Source of the DNA: Glandiceps talaboti
Lineage: Eukaryota > Hemichordata > Enteropneusta > Spengelidae
DNA length: 64,000 nucleotides
Assembly: GCF_964340395.1 (NCBI RefSeq)
Contig: NC_135550.1
Location: 33,168,176 to 33,232,175 of the forward strand
Direction: 5' to 3'
Part shown: positions 1 through 13,290 of the stretch, one piece after another
Layout of the letters: each line of letters starts with the position of its first letter
How positions within the stretch are numbered: position 1 is the first letter of the stretch
Position numbers and translations under genes: made by a program
The notes under the pieces: generated by a model
What the model was told of the DNA's origin: nothing
The model's input: the letters and a program-made list of their open reading frames with translations, nothing else
Databases searched by the model: none

Positions 1-104
1 ATGATAACCCTTGGCACATATCAGTGTTATAAATGAACCAATCTACTCATAGATCACATCATGATAAAATATAGAACTAAGTTTGAATTTCATGTATATT
101 ACAG

Positions 105-282
105 TTATCTTCAAGTGATCCAGCAGAAATAAAGCGTAGAGAAGACTACTTAAAACAGCAACGTGACAGATTGCTTGCTATGAAGAAGAAAGAAAGGGAG
201 AAGACACTAGATACTTTTACATCATCAGCCCAAGGAAGAGATCGGCCTAGGTCAGCAAGAGCTGCTAAACAAGCAACAAAAG
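105..282 (+). CDS. CFAP36: CFAP36 (CCDC104)-like, penultimate coding exon (partial gene)
   Basis: This exon follows an acceptor (TATATTACAG) and ends at a GTAAAT donor. It gives 59 residues plus one base, in one open frame. The peptide is a charged helix (REDYLKQQRDRLLAMKKKER) followed by an R/S/A-rich linker (RPRSARAAKQ), which resembles the C-terminal coiled-coil tail of CFAP36. Known of the family: CFAP36 has an N-terminal BART-like domain that binds ARL3 and is linked to cilia and flagella; that domain would lie left of the window. The identification rests on the tail pattern, on the next exon and on the PPP4R3 neighbour. Another coiled-coil protein is possible. Confidence 0.6.
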
Positions 283-699
283 GTAAATACCAATGATCTA
301 AAATTTCAATGCAATGGAGTTCTGTCTTTATTTGGCTCTTTAAAACAAAATCTCAAATTCCAGTGATTCTGTAAGTAAGTGTATGTGTATGATACTAAAT
401 GAAGTCAAACTTTCAAAGTTAATATTAACTATAGTCATGTTGTATAAAACACAATAATATACCTAATAAATAAAAGATCCTTAATGGAATGTCTTCATGG
501 CAGATGTGTACTGCTTCCCTAGCATGATGTTGATGTAGATTGTCATCACCATGGTTACAGCTGTTGTATATATGATAAACACAACAAGGATAAATAATCA
601 TATATTATTTTATCGTATTGTATATTATTTTATACCACATTGTATGAACAGAAAATAATAAATAACATACTGTATTACAAGGTTACACCTCACATTCCT

Positions 700-2255
700 C
701 ATATACCTGTCCCAAGCAGTTCAACTTTAATACATGTATGTCCATCATATACCTGTCCCAAGCAGTTCAACTTTAATACATGTATGTCTATCATATACCT
801 GTCCCAAGCAGTTCAACTTTAATACATGTATGTCCATCATATACCTGTCCCAAGCAGTTCAACTTTAATACATGTATGTCCATCATATACCTGTCCCAAG
901 CAGTTCAACTTTACTACATGTATGTCCATCATATACCTGTCCCAAGCAGTTCAACTTTAATACATGTATGTCCATCATATACCTGTCCCAAGCAGTTCAA
1001 CTTTAATACATGTATGTCTATCATATACCTGTCCCAAGCAGTTCAACTTTAATACATGTATGTCCATCATATACCTGTCCCAAGCAGTTCAACTTTAATA
1101 CATGTATGTCCATCATATACCTGTCCCAAGCAGTTCAACTTTAATACATGTATGTCCATCATATACCTGTCCCAAGCAGTTCAACTTTAATACATGTATG
1201 TCCATCATATACCTGTCCCAAGCAGTTCAACTTTAATACATGTATGTCTATCATATACCTGTCCCAAGCAGTTCAACTTTAATACATGTATGTCCATCAT
1301 ATACCTGTCCCAAGCAGTTCAACTTTAATACATGTATGTCCATCATATACCTGTCCCAAGCAGTTCAACTTTAATACATGTATGTCCATCATATACCTGT
1401 CCCAAGCAGTTCAACTTTAATACATGTATGTCCATCATATACCTGTCCCAAGCAGTTCAACTTTAATACATGTATGTCCATCATATACCTGTCCCAAGCA
1501 GTTCAACTTTAATACATGTATGTCCATCATATACCTGTCCCAAGCAGTTCAACTTTACTACATGTATGTCCATCATATACCTGTCCCAAGCAGTTCAACT
1601 TTAATACATGTATGTCCATCATATACCTGTCCCAAGCAGTTCAACTTTAATACATGTATGTCCATCATATACCTGTCCCAAGCAGTTCAACTTTAATACA
1701 TGTATGTCCATCATATACCTGTCCCAAGCAGTTCAACTTTAATACATGTATGTCCATCATATACCTGTCCCAAGCAGTTCAACTTTAATACATGTATGTC
1801 CATCATATACCTGTCCCAAGCAGTTCAACTTTAATACATGTATGTCCATCATATACCTGTCCCAAGCAGTTCAACTTTAATACATGTATGTCCATCATAT
1901 ACCTGTCCCAAGCAGTTCAACTTTAATACATGTATGTCTATCATATACCTGTCCCAAGCAGTTCAACTTTACTACATGTATGTCCATCATATACCTGTCC
2001 CAAGCAGTTCAACTTTAATACATGTATGTCTATCATATACCTGTCCCAAGCAGTTCAACTTTAATACATGTATGTCTATCATATACCTGTCCCAAGCAGT
2101 TCAACTTTAATACATGTATGTCCATCATATACCTGTCCCAAGCAGTTCAACTTTACTACATGTATGTCTATCATATACCTGTCCCAAGCAGTTCAACTTT
2201 AATACATGTATGTCCATCATATACCTGTCCCAAGCAGTTCAACTTTAATACATAT
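700..2255. repeat. 46-bp minisatellite, about 34 copies, in last CFAP36 intron
   Basis: The unit contains ACCTGTCCCAAGCAGTTCAA followed by CTTTAATACATGTATG and TCCATCATAT. Copies are nearly identical. The common variants are TCC/TCT after ATG and TTAATA/TTACTA, scattered along the array, which suggests recent expansion and homogenisation. Open frames of about 90 codons across it follow from the periodicity and have no sign of coding selection. Confidence 0.97.
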
Positions 2256-2426
2256 ATCTATTATACACTGATTGTGATCTGTCCTGGTCAATGTTTCCTT
2301 ATTAGAATGACAAATTCCGTAGATACAGCTGACCTATAAATTATCAAATATGTCACCCAATACACCTTTTGTACTTGGTCATGTTTTTATATTCTAACTT
2401 ATGTTATTATAAATCCATGTACACAG

Positions 2427-2533
2427 CGGAAGGTGCCCCACAGCCAGCAGTGTCAGCAGAAGAACAGAAGAAACTAGCCATGAGGCAAGCTTTGGCAACC
2501 AGATTGAAACAAGAAGTCATAAACAAGAAATAA
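2427..2533 (+). CDS. CFAP36: CFAP36-like, last coding exon with stop
   Basis: The acceptor is CCATGTACACAG. The first two bases complete the split codon from the exon ending at 282 (G plus CG, Ala). It then encodes 34 residues and a TAA stop. The end of the peptide (RQALATRLKQEVINKK) is the short basic helix that closes CFAP36-type tails. The joined tail of the two exons is 94 residues. The intron between them is 2.1 kb, about three quarters of it a 46-bp minisatellite. I saw no convincing AATAAA within the first 500 bases after the stop, so the 3' end of the mRNA is not placed. Confidence 0.6.
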
Positions 2534-3065
2534 TAATAAGATGATGTCAATGTTGACAGGACTAAACTTAATGCCTTTACTGGGCAATGATGCAAATTTC
2601 AGCAAAGTTCAAAGGTTATCTACATGTATATCAGCAAAGTCATAAATTTGTATTAAAGCAAGTTATAAAGTCATCATTGCCAGTGTTTGTACAGAATCAT
2701 ATCTACAAGTCAGTACAAAATCATCAATTCACTTTTAGTCAGTACAGACATAGATACAAAGTCAGATAAAATCATATAAGCCACTACAAAACCCAACAAT
2801 TTGTGATTCATTGCTACTAGTGTTTCCATGGTTCCAGGTACAGCAAAGTTTATTCTTTCAAATCCCTTTCTAAGCCAGCCATACTTGTCTTCAATGAACT
2901 ATAGACTGTATGCATATTGTGACAATTTGCAATTACCCAATGTATCAATTAGATAGTACATGAATGCAAAGTTGGTAGTATTTGCTGTGTAAATTGACAA
3001 ATTGAAGAGTATGTGTAAATTAAGCATGTATTGTTTTATAGAAATGATGTCTTGCTATACTTATG
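2534..3065. other. Spacer after CFAP36 stop
   Basis: Probable 3' UTR followed by unique AT-rich sequence. There is a loose repetition of TCAGTACA/AAGTCATA motifs around 2630-2770. No gene, RNA or clear polyadenylation signal was seen. Confidence 0.5.
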
Positions 3066-4381
3066 TCCTCAGCTGATCACCATTCTACATCTTACTTCTC
3101 AGCTGTTCACCATTCTACATCTTACTTCTCAGCTGTTCACCATTCTACATCTTACTTCTCAGCTGTTCACCATTCTACATCTTACTTCTCAGCTGATCAC
3201 CATTCTACATCTTATGTCTCAGCTGTTCACCATTCTACATCTTACTTCTCAGCTGTTCACCATTCTACATCTTACTTCTCAGTGGATCACCATTCTACAT
3301 CTTACTTCTCAGCTGATCACCATTCTACATCTTATGTCTCAGCTGTTCACCATTCTACATCTTGCTTCTCAGCTGTTCACCATTCTACATCTTACATCTC
3401 AGCTGTTCACCATTCTACATCTTACTTCTCAGCTGTTCACCATTCTACATCTTACTTCTCAGCTGTTCACCATTCTACATCTTACTTCTCAGCTGTTCAC
3501 CATTCTACATCTTACATCTCAGCTGTTCACCATTCTACATCTTACTTCTCAGCTGTTCACCATTCTACATCTTACTTATCAGCTGATCCCATTCCCCATC
3601 TTACTTATCAGCTGTTCACCATTCCCCATCTTACTTCTCAGCTCTTCACCATTCTACATCTTACTTCTCAGCTGATCACCATTCTACATCTTACTTCTCA
3701 GCTGATCACCATTCTACATCTTACTTCTCAGCTGTTCACCATTCTACATCTTACTTCTCAGCTGATCACCATTCTACATCTTACTTCTCAGCTGTTCACC
3801 ATTCTACATCTTACTTCTCAGCTGTTCACCATTCTACATCTTACTTCTCAGCTGTTCACCATTCTACATCTTACTTCTCAGCTGTTCACCATTCTACATC
3901 TTACTTCTCAGCTGTTCACCATTCTACATCTTACTTCTCAGCTGTTCACCATTCTACATCTTACTTCTCAGCTGATCACCATTCTACATCTTACTTCTCA
4001 GCTGATCACCATTCTACATCTTACTTCTCAGCTGATCACCATTCTACATCTTACATCTCAGCTGTTCACCATTCTACATCTTACTTCTCAGCTGATCCCA
4101 TTCTACATCTTACTTCTCAGCTGTTCACCATTCTACATCTTACTTATCAGCTGATCCCATTCTACATCTTACTTCTCAGCTGTTCACCATTCTACATCTT
4201 ACTTATCAGCTGATCCCATTCCCCATCTTACTTCTCAGCTGTTCACCATTCTACATCTTACTTATCAGCTGATCCCATTCTACATCTTACTTCTCAGCTG
4301 TTCACCATTCTACATCTTACTTCTCAGCTGATCCCATTCCCCATCTTACTTATCAGCTGATCACCATTCTACATCTTACTT
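3066..4381. repeat. 30-bp minisatellite, about 44 copies, each with CAGCTG or a variant
   Basis: The unit is CTTACTTCTCAGCTGTTCAC followed by CATTCTACAT. Most copies carry the E-box palindrome CAGCTG, and many have GATCAC instead of GTTCAC after it. From about 3586 onward some units lose one base (GATCCCATT) or carry CCCC instead of CTAC. Because 30 is divisible by three, all forward frames stay open for hundreds of codons (up to 363); this is an artefact of the period. Confidence 0.97.
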
Positions 4382-4676
4382 CAAAGGTTTTGCTTTATTG
4401 TCTCAGTTAAAATACAAAAGTGCATGTATTATACGGTATATTTGTTTTTGCCTTCAATCAATTTTATTTTATGTGAAATTTCTGTGTGAGATATTAACTG
4501 AAGTATTTACCCCTGAAAATTGTGATAATTTGGTGAGCCTGTAAGTTGGCCTAGAGAATAAAATAGATTACAGTTTGCCTTCATGTATATAAGATACCAC
4601 ACACAAGCAGCATATTTGTTGACTATCTGTATAAACATCTGTATGTTGCCATTTCTCTTCCATGCTTAATCCATGG
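4382..4676. other. Unique spacer
   Basis: AT-rich sequence between two minisatellites. It has an AGAATAAAATAG string near 4554-4565 that could be a distal plus-strand poly(A) signal. Nothing else was seen. Confidence 0.4.
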
Positions 4677-4990
4677 TCTTTCAAATCTTGTACAAACTTA
4701 ACATTTCATGCTAATCTTGTACAAAGGTGACACTTTCATTCAAACCTTGTACAAAGATGACAGTTTCATTCAAGTCTTGTACAAAGATGACATTTTCATT
4801 CAAACCTTGTACAAAGATGACAGTTTCATTCAATCTTGTACAAGTTGAATGGTGACTGGTTCATTCAAATCTTGTACAACATGACAGTTTGAAATTTGTA
4901 TAAAGATGACACTTTCCCTCACATCTTGAACAAAAATGACACTTTCATGCAAATTCTGTACAACATTGACTCATGCAAATGTACAAAAAT
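4677..4990. repeat. Degenerate ~30-bp minisatellite, about 10 copies
   Basis: The core is CTTGTACAAAGATGACA followed by a TTTCATTCAAA segment. Copies differ by substitutions and small indels and decay toward the right end, so this is an older array than its neighbours. Confidence 0.85.
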
Positions 4991-5237
4991 GACAATTGTG
5001 TTCATAGCTTCTAGAATCTTTTCAGTTTAGAGCTGAGTGAGTATGATATGAATGGATTGGTATACCAAGTACCATGTTTATTCCAAGTAAATGAAAGGAA
5101 ACTTAATAATTTTCTCCAGAAATATGAAAAGGCTAATAGTTTTTACTGTTCATTGCTGATCTTATACTGGGTCATTTAAACCTTGATGTAAGCTAAGATT
5201 AGCAGGCAGTGTTCAGATACCTGGATTAGACCTTTGA

Positions 5238-5882
5238 AACATTTACCGTAAACTTAGCCACTTACTGTATACTTAGACCATTGAGCCATTTACTGTATAT
5301 TTAGACCATTGCAGCCACTTACTATATACTTAGACCATTGCAGCCACTTACTGCTTACTTAGACCATTGCAGCCACTTACTGTATACTTAGACCATTGCA
5401 GCCACTTACTGTATACTTAGACCATTGAGCCGCTTACTGTAAACTTAGACTATTGCAGCCACTTACTATATACTTAGACCATTGCAGCCATTTACTGTAT
5501 ACTTAGACCATTGCAGACATTTACTGTATACTTAGACCATTGCAGACATTTACTGTAAACTTAGACCATTGCAGCCACTTACTATATACTTAGACCATTG
5601 CAGCCACTTACTATATACTTAGACCATTGCAGCCACTTACTATATACTTAGACCATTGCAGCCACTTACTATATACTTAGACCATTGCAGCCACTTACTA
5701 TAAACTTAGACCATTGCAGCCACTTACTATATACTTAGACCATTGAGCCATTTACTGTATACTTAGACCATTGCAGCCACTTACTATATACTTAGACCAT
5801 TGCAGCCACTTACTGTATATTTAGAACATTGACCACTTACCTTATACTTAGACCATTGAACCACTTACTATAAACTTAGACT
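5238..5882. repeat. 29-bp minisatellite, about 22 copies
   Basis: The core is ACTTAGACCATTGCAGCCAC followed by TTACTATAT or TTACTGTAT. Edge copies have TTGAGCC instead of TTGCAGCC; central copies around 5560-5700 are the most uniform. Confidence 0.93.
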
Positions 5883-6535
5883 GTTGAAAAGATCTCTCCA
5901 AAGAGGATCAGCAGTACATAAAGCATTATATAACCTTCCTGGAAAGAAAACATAGTGCCTTTGGCAAAATGGCTCATTATATTCCTATGTATTTAAATAT
6001 TACACAAACAATTCTCTTCCTTTGATGATGGCAAAATCTACTAACCAAAAAAGAGGCAGTTATATTCTGCCAAGAACTTTGTAATTATTCTTATTTCAAT
6101 ATTACAATTCTTTTCAATTCTAAATAACTTTGGTGTGTAGATAGATAAAAATTATGCTGTATATTGAGGTCTCTATTTAATGTAAACTTCTTAAACTATT
6201 GATGTGCAACAATAATTAAATGAATTCAAACTATTGTTAAGTATGGCATTTGTAGGCACACTGCTTGGAAAATAGTTGACTTAGTATATTGGATGTTTAC
6301 CTCAGACAATTTTTTCAACCTGTAAAAGATCCACTAACTCTCAGTATGGTAAAACATACATAGAAGTTATAAAGAAATGTTACAGGTTCTTATATTGTAC
6401 CCAATTTGGAACAAAAGCAAATGATTGTATTTTTAAATTCAGGTTGCATATTTTATAGTATACAGCTATTTTGATGTAATGGTTGTTACATGTACAAGCT
6501 TCGTCCAATGCAGACTTGTTATTACCTGTATTTGG
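5883..6535. other. Unique spacer
   Basis: AT-rich sequence with no gene, RNA or repeat recognised. Confidence 0.5.
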
Positions 6536-9485
6536 TAGTCTAGGCATGGTGACCTTCAGATGTACCTGTGTATGTTATCTGGACATGGATGTTTTCAGAT
6601 GTACCTATGTATGTAGTCTGGACATGGTGATATTCAGATGTACCTATGTATGTAGTCTGGACATGGTGATATTCAGAAGTACCTATGTATGTAGTCTGGA
6701 CATGGTGATATTCAGATGTACCTGTGTATGTAGTCTGGACATGGTGATATTCAGAAGTACCTGTGTATGTTATCTAGGCATGGTGACCTTCAGATGTACC
6801 TATGTATGTTATCTAGACATGGATGTTTTCAGATGTACCTATGTATGTAGTCTGGACATGGTGATATTCAGAAGTACCTGTGTATGTTATCTAGGCATGG
6901 TGATATTCAGAAGTACCTATGTATGTAGTCTGGACATGGTGATATTCAGATGTACCTATGTATGTTATCTAGACATGGATGTATTCAGATGTACCTATGT
7001 ATGTAGTCTGGACATGGTGATATTCAGATGTACCTGTGTATGTTATCTAGACATGGTGATATTCAGATGTACCTAGTATGTATGTAGTCTGGACATGGTG
7101 ATATTCAGAAGTACCTGTGTATGTTATCTAGACATGGTGATATTCAGATGTACCTATGTATGTAGTCTGGACATGGTGATATTCAGAAGTACCTGTGTAT
7201 GTTATCTAGACATGGATGTTTTCAGATGTACCTATGTATGTTATCTAGACATGGATGTATTCAGATGTACCTAGTATGTATGTAGTCTGGACATGGTGAT
7301 ATTCAGAAGTACCTGTGTATGTTATCTAGACATGGTGATATTCAGATGTACCTATGTATGTTATCTAGACATGGTGATATTCAGAAGTACCTGTGTATGT
7401 TATCTAGACATGGATGTTTTCAGATGTACCTATGTATGTTATCTAGACATGGATGTATTCAGATGTACCTAGTATGTATGTAGTCTGGACATGGTGATAT
7501 TCAGAAGTACCTATGTATGTATGTTATCTAGACATGGCGATATTCAGATGTACCTATGTATGTAGTCTGGACATGGTGATATTCAGAAGTACCTATGTAT
7601 GTTATCTAGACATGGATGTATTCAGATGTACCTAGTATGTATGTAGTCTGGACATGGTGATATTCAGAAGTACCTATGTATGTATGTTATCTAGACATGG
7701 CGATATTCAGATGTACCTATGTATGTAGTCTGGACATGGTGATATTCAGAAGTACCTGTGTATGTTATCTAGACATGGATGTATTCAGATGTACCTATGT
7801 ATGTAGTCTGGACATGGTGATATTCAGAAGTACCTGTGTATGTTATCTAGGCATGGTGATATTCAGATGTACCTGTGTATGTAGTCTGGACATGGTGATA
7901 TTCAGAAGTACCTATGTATGTTATCTAGACATGGATGTATTCAGATGTACCTAGTATGTATGTAGTCTGGACATGGTGATATTCAGAAGTACCTGTGTAT
8001 GTTATCTAGACATGGATGTATTCAGATGTACCTATGTATGTAGTCTGGACATGGTGATATTCAGATGTACCTATGTATGTAGTGTGGACATGGTGATATT
8101 CAGAAGTACCTGTGTATGTTATCTAGACATGGATGTATTCAGATGTACCTATGTATGTAGTCTGGACATGGTGATATTCAGAAGTACCTGTGTATGTTAT
8201 CTAGGCATGGTGATATTCAGATGTACCTGTGTATGTTATCTAGACATGGATGTATTCAGATGTACCTATGTATGTAGTCTGGACATGGTGATATTCAGAA
8301 GTACCTGTGTATGTTATCTAGACATGGTGATATTCAGAAGTACCTGTGTATGTTATCTAGACATGGATGTATTCAGATGTACCTGTGTATGTTATCTAGA
8401 CATGGTGATATTCAGAAGTACCTGTGTATGTTATCTAGACATGGTGATATTCAGAAGTACCTGTGTATGTTATCTAGACATGGTGATATTCAGAAGTACC
8501 TGTGTATGTTATCTAGACATGGTGATATTCAGAAGTACCTGTGTATGTTATCTAGACATGGATGTATTCAGATGTACCTATGTATGTAGTCTGGACATGG
8601 TGATATTCAGATGTACCTATGTATGTAGTCTGGACATGGTGATATTCAGATGTACCTGTGTATGTTATCTAGACATGGATGTATTCAGATGTACCTAGTA
8701 TGTATGTAGTCTGGACATGGTGATATTCAGATGTACCTGTGTATGTTATCTAGACATGGTGATATTCAGAAGTACCTATGTATGTAGTGTAGACATGGAT
8801 GTATTCAGATGTACCTATGTATGTATCATACCCTCAGATTTACCCAAAAAGTATGTATGTAGTCTGGACATGGTGATATTCAGAAGTACCTGTGTATGTT
8901 ATCTAGACATGGTGATATTCAGAAGTACCTGTGTATGTTATCTAGACATGGATGTATTCAGATGTACCTATGTATGTAGTCTGGACATGGATGTATTCAG
9001 ATGTACCTATGTATGTAGTCTGGACATGGATGTATTCAGATGTACCTATGTATGTAGTCTGGACATGGTGATATTCAGATGTACCTGTGTATGTTATCTA
9101 GACATGGTGACCTTCAGATGTACCTATGTATGTTATCTAGACATGGTGATATTCAGATGTACCTATGTATGTTATCTAGACATGGATGTATTCAGATGTA
9201 CCTATGTATGTAGTCTGGACATGGTGATATTCAGATGTACCTGTGTATGTTATCTAGACATGGTGATATTCAGAAGTACCTATGTATGTAGTGTAGACAT
9301 GGATGTATTCAGATGTACCTATGTATGTATCATACCCTCAGATTTACCCAAAAAGTATGTATGTAGTCTAGATATGGTGATCTTCAGAAATACCTATGTA
9401 TGTTATCTAGACATGGAGATATTCAGAAATACCTATGTATGTAGTTTAGGCATGGATGTATTCAGATGTACCTATGTATGTAGCT
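6536..9485. repeat. 39-bp minisatellite, about 75 copies, with higher-order structure
   Basis: The unit is built from CTGGACATGGTGATATTCAG, then A/TGTACCT and A/GTGTATGT. Two main forms alternate: one with GTGATATTCAG and one with GATGTATTCAG. A block carrying the unusual insert CATACCCTCAGATTTACCC occurs twice, with inserts at about 8827 and 9331, 504 bp apart, together with the same flanking units. The array has therefore also been copied in multi-unit blocks. The period of 13 codons makes long open frames (up to 261 codons) that I do not call genes. Confidence 0.96.
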
Positions 9486-10175
9486 TGAAGAGTAGTAAAT
9501 AAGGCAAAACACAGAAATGTAACCTTACATACACCTTATCTATTGCTCTTGAAATGAGAAATGTTTTGGATTTCAAATATAAATTTTGCCATTGATATTT
9601 CTATTTTTAAAAAATGTGATAACAGTTTTTTTGTTAAGATACCCATAGACTTCACAGAATGAGAGAACTAATGACATTAAAATGATGTTTTACTTTGAAT
9701 TGATTTTTCACCATGTCCAAAAATCAGTTATTACTCTCTGTTTTTGAATTTCTATGAATTGCAATAGATTTGTGGCACAATATACTATATTTGACACATT
9801 TATTTCACAAACTTAACACTGATGTGATGTCTACAGAATAATATAGTTTCAGTTGTGATGTAAATAGTATACTTAACATATCTACTACTTGCCGTCCTAG
9901 GTAATCCTTCTTCTACCAAACTTACTTTATAGCTTCATACATTGATGTGATATGCTATTGTATTTGAATATGCAGTTTAGTCAACAATATTGAAGTAAAA
10001 TGGTCATGTACATCTTTTGGAAAAACTTATAATTGTGTGTTTACTTACGATGACCAGTTTTCTTGCTGTCATGAGATGAGCACAGTAGAATGTGAACACA
10101 AACACAGATTTTATTCTTGTCAAATCATACAGCGCCCTCACACATTCCACTTGGGCACAACCATCAATGCTCTCA

Positions 10176-10176
<1 letters not shown>
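9486..10176. other. Unique spacer
   Basis: AT-rich sequence with no gene, RNA or repeat recognised. Confidence 0.5.

Positions 10177-10252
<76 letters not shown>
10177..10252. repeat. (CA)n microsatellite, 38 units
   Basis: Uninterrupted CA dinucleotides, followed by two copies of GGGCCA-like sequence. Confidence 0.97.
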
Positions 10253-10254
<2 letters not shown>

Positions 10255-10849
10255 GCCAGGGCCAGGGAAATGTAATGTTGCCTGAAAGTATTTATATCAG
10301 TAATGCATACAAACTGTTGAATAACATTGGTTCAAATAAGTATATTCTCCATATACTATGCTCGCTTGATGTAAGGAAAAAGAAAGGGGACTTAGAGTGA
10401 AATGTCCTGTAAAATATGAACTTTTATTGACTATTTACCTTCAATCAAAACTATTCAGATAAGCCTAAAAGTTAGATAAATAAATCCCAGCTACCAATGG
10501 TCATAAATAGTGCTCTTAACTTTGAAAATACAAAATAGATCGTTGTCTGGTACAAACTCCTCTGTATGTAAATATGCATTTATAGTGAATCCTGGTGACA
10601 TAGCCATTGATAGCAGTCTGCTGATTGGCTAAGAAAGGGGTCATGGCCTATGACATAAATGACTGTTAATTTACATTGTAAATATGGTGAGCTGATGAAT
10701 GCATGTGAAAATGTTATGTGTAAGATCCATACAGAGGAGTTACTACTGGACTTGAAGTTCAGTGCTCCCCCTTCTTTTTCTCACTATATACACTGGCAGT
10801 AATGGTTATTGTGTATCCATCCATCCAAACAAACTGAGATGGAGTAAAT
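10253..10849. other. Unique spacer
   Basis: No gene or RNA recognised. The sequence ends at the target-site duplication of the small palindromic element at 10850. Confidence 0.45.
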
Positions 10850-11029
10850 GCAATCTGATTAAAATTCTATGTAGATGTCGGCTAATTGTTCATTGCTATT
10901 TTACCTTCGAGGAGGCGATCAGGATAAAAACGTAAACATGTACCACGAAGGTCAATTCAGGCAAAATAACGAAGGTAAAAATGACAATGAACGATTAGCC
11001 AACATCTACATCAGATTTTAATCAGATTG
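10850..11029. mobile_element. hAT-like MITE, copy 1
   Basis: About 180 bp with terminal inverted repeats of about 45 bp, beginning CAATCTGATTAAAAT and ending ATTTTAATCAGATTG. The 8-bp sequence GAGTAAAT lies on both sides (10842-10849 and 11030-11037), the duplication length typical of hAT transposases. There is no coding capacity. It is the cleanest of five related pieces in the window. Confidence 0.8.
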
Positions 11030-11037
11030 GAGTAAAT

Positions 11038-12285
11038 ATTACATACATTCCATAATGCCCCCCTCGCACACACACACACACACACATTCAACCTTACAAA
11101 ACCAACATTGGATAGCACCCTACCTTTGCAAAACCAACCCTGGTGAATGCCCTCACACAATCAATTTTCTCAAATACATGGGAAGAACACTCTCCTCACC
11201 CAGTCAATCATCACATAACACTGGAGTCTGGAGAGTCCCCCTCCCTGCACACAAACATGTACATTCCACCTTTGCAAGAAGTACTGTTATACCATAGGGG
11301 CTACAGGAAATGTCCCACTTCTCACCCATCGTAAAATATTACTTCTACAGACTTTTAGATGAGACTAAAATCTTTTTAAACAGCTGCAATGCAGATACAT
11401 CATTGGAATAGTGCGTCTACCAACAAACACATCACCTGAACTTTGACCTCACAAATATTTTGTCAACAAGCTTTTATCTCTGATTTTCAGGCAATATTTT
11501 TCCTATTCAAGCTGAGTCCCCAGTCCCATCAAGTGAGTGTGAAGGGGGACATTTCCTGTAACCTGGATATTATGATTTCTTTTTTGACCGTTTTTTTTTT
11601 TCAGGTGTTATCGTGATTTTTCGAATGAGACAACCTATTAGGTTGACAAGGCTCAATATGAGACTGGCTTCATATTGTCCTCTAGTTTGAATCTGATTCT
11701 GAATCTGACACTAACTTTATACTTGTCTTGAGAACACCAGCATCCATCCTAGTATATTTAAATAATAACACGTCATGATAGTAGGGGCAATATCATGATT
11801 TATTCCCCACCTGAGGGTGGTGTTCATGGTCTTTAAGCTCTTCAATGGAAGTACCACATTTTGTATTTTTACGAAAAAGGAGAGTCTTTACGGTTTCCTA
11901 GAAAATGCTATTTACCTAAAGCTAACCCCTAAACATCACCGTTTTATCTGCGATTTAATCTCAAATTTTTTCCTGGATATATATATAAATAATGTATTTG
12001 ATACAAAAAACAGATAGATAGGTAACTGAGATACTGTAATTCGTCAAAATATTCTACTGCACCGGGAGGAGAATATCCCCTCCCATACCCTTGCTCCCCT
12101 CTCCGTATTTTTCACATATACATGTGCCATGTGCACTATTTGTGTATTTCTCAAATAAGAAATTACGAGAGGGGATACCCCATACCCTCGAACTCCCCGC
12201 TCATATTTTCAACATCTGCATGTGCCATGTGTACCATTTCTCAAATAAGAATTTAATTCAAACATTTTTGTAGATAGCATTTAAG
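11038..12285. other. Spacer with short repeats
   Basis: Holds a short (CA)n at about 11069-11086, a loose repetition of CAAAACCAAC/CTTTGCAA phrases at 11090-11280, and two similar AGGGGATA/CCATGTG segments near 12070-12245. No gene was seen. Confidence 0.5.
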
Positions 12286-13119
12286 AATGGCTAGTTGTGT
12301 ATTAGGCATTCTCAAGATGAAATATAATGGCTAGTTGTGTATTAGGCATTCTCAAGATAAAATATAATGGCTAGTTGTGTATTAGGAATTCTCAAGATAA
12401 ACTATAATGACTAGTTGTGTATTAGGAATTCTCAAGATAAAATATAATGACTAGTTGTGTATTAGGCATTCTCAAGATAAAATATAATGGCTAGTTGTGT
12501 ATTAGGAATTCTCAAGATAAAATATAATGGCTAGTTGTGTATTAGGAATTCTCAAGATAAAATATAATGACTAGTTGTGTATTAGGCATTCTCAAGATAA
12601 AATATAATGGCTAGTTGTGTATTAGGAATTCTCAAGATAAAATATAATGGCTAGTTGTGTATTAGGAATTCTCAAGATAAAATATAATGGCTAGTTGTGT
12701 ATTAGGAATTCTCAAGATAAAATATAATGGCTAGTTGTGTATTAGGCATTCTCAAGATAAAATATAATGGCTAGTTGTGTATTAGGAATTCTCAAGATAA
12801 AATATAATGGCTAGTTGTGTAGGCATTCTCAAGATAAAATATAATGGCTAGTTGTGTATTAGGCATTCTCAAGATAAAATATAATGGCTAGTTGTGTATT
12901 AGGCATTCTCAAGATAAAATATAATGGCTAGTTGTGTATTAGGAATTCTCAAGATAAAATATAATGGCTAGTTGTGTATTAGGCATTCTCAAGATAAAAT
13001 ATAATGGCTAGTTGTGTATTAGGAATTCTCAAGATAAAATATAATGGCTAGTTGTGTATTAGGCATTCTCAAGATAAAATATAATGGCTAGTTGTGTATT
13101 AGGAATTCTCAAGATAAAA
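12286..13119. repeat. 40-bp minisatellite, about 21 copies
   Basis: The unit is AATGGCTAGTTGTGTATTAG followed by G(C/A)ATTCTCAAGATAAAATAT. Variants are G/A in AATGG and C/A in GCATT. One unit near 12818 lacks four bases (GTGTAGG). Very homogeneous, so young. Confidence 0.97.
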
Positions 13120-13252
13120 GCTTGTTCTAAATGAAATTGTAGAAGCATTATGTATTAACGGAAGCCTTTTATAAAAACATTGAAAATAATGCACAATTGG
13201 TATTATAACACTGCAGAGTTGTATTTGATTCCGCACATCTATGTTACATTCG

Positions 13253-13290
<38 letters not shown>

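Noticed and set aside
700-2255. Possible CRISPR-like array
   Set aside because: Units are contiguous with no unique spacers, and the DNA is from an animal; it is a minisatellite.
3063-4154. 363-codon open frame rich in HHSTSYFSAV repeats
   Set aside because: It lies entirely in a 30-bp tandem repeat in which several frames are open at once; no splice context or non-repeat coding sequence.
6483-9502. Several open frames of 92-261 codons with 13-residue repeats (MVIFRSTCVCYLD)
   Set aside because: They come from the 39-bp period, which never shifts frame. Unit variants are not biased to synonymous sites, and stops appear wherever units vary in length.
10004-10400. Cys/Val and His/Thr repeat frames
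   Set aside because: Translation of a (CA)n microsatellite.
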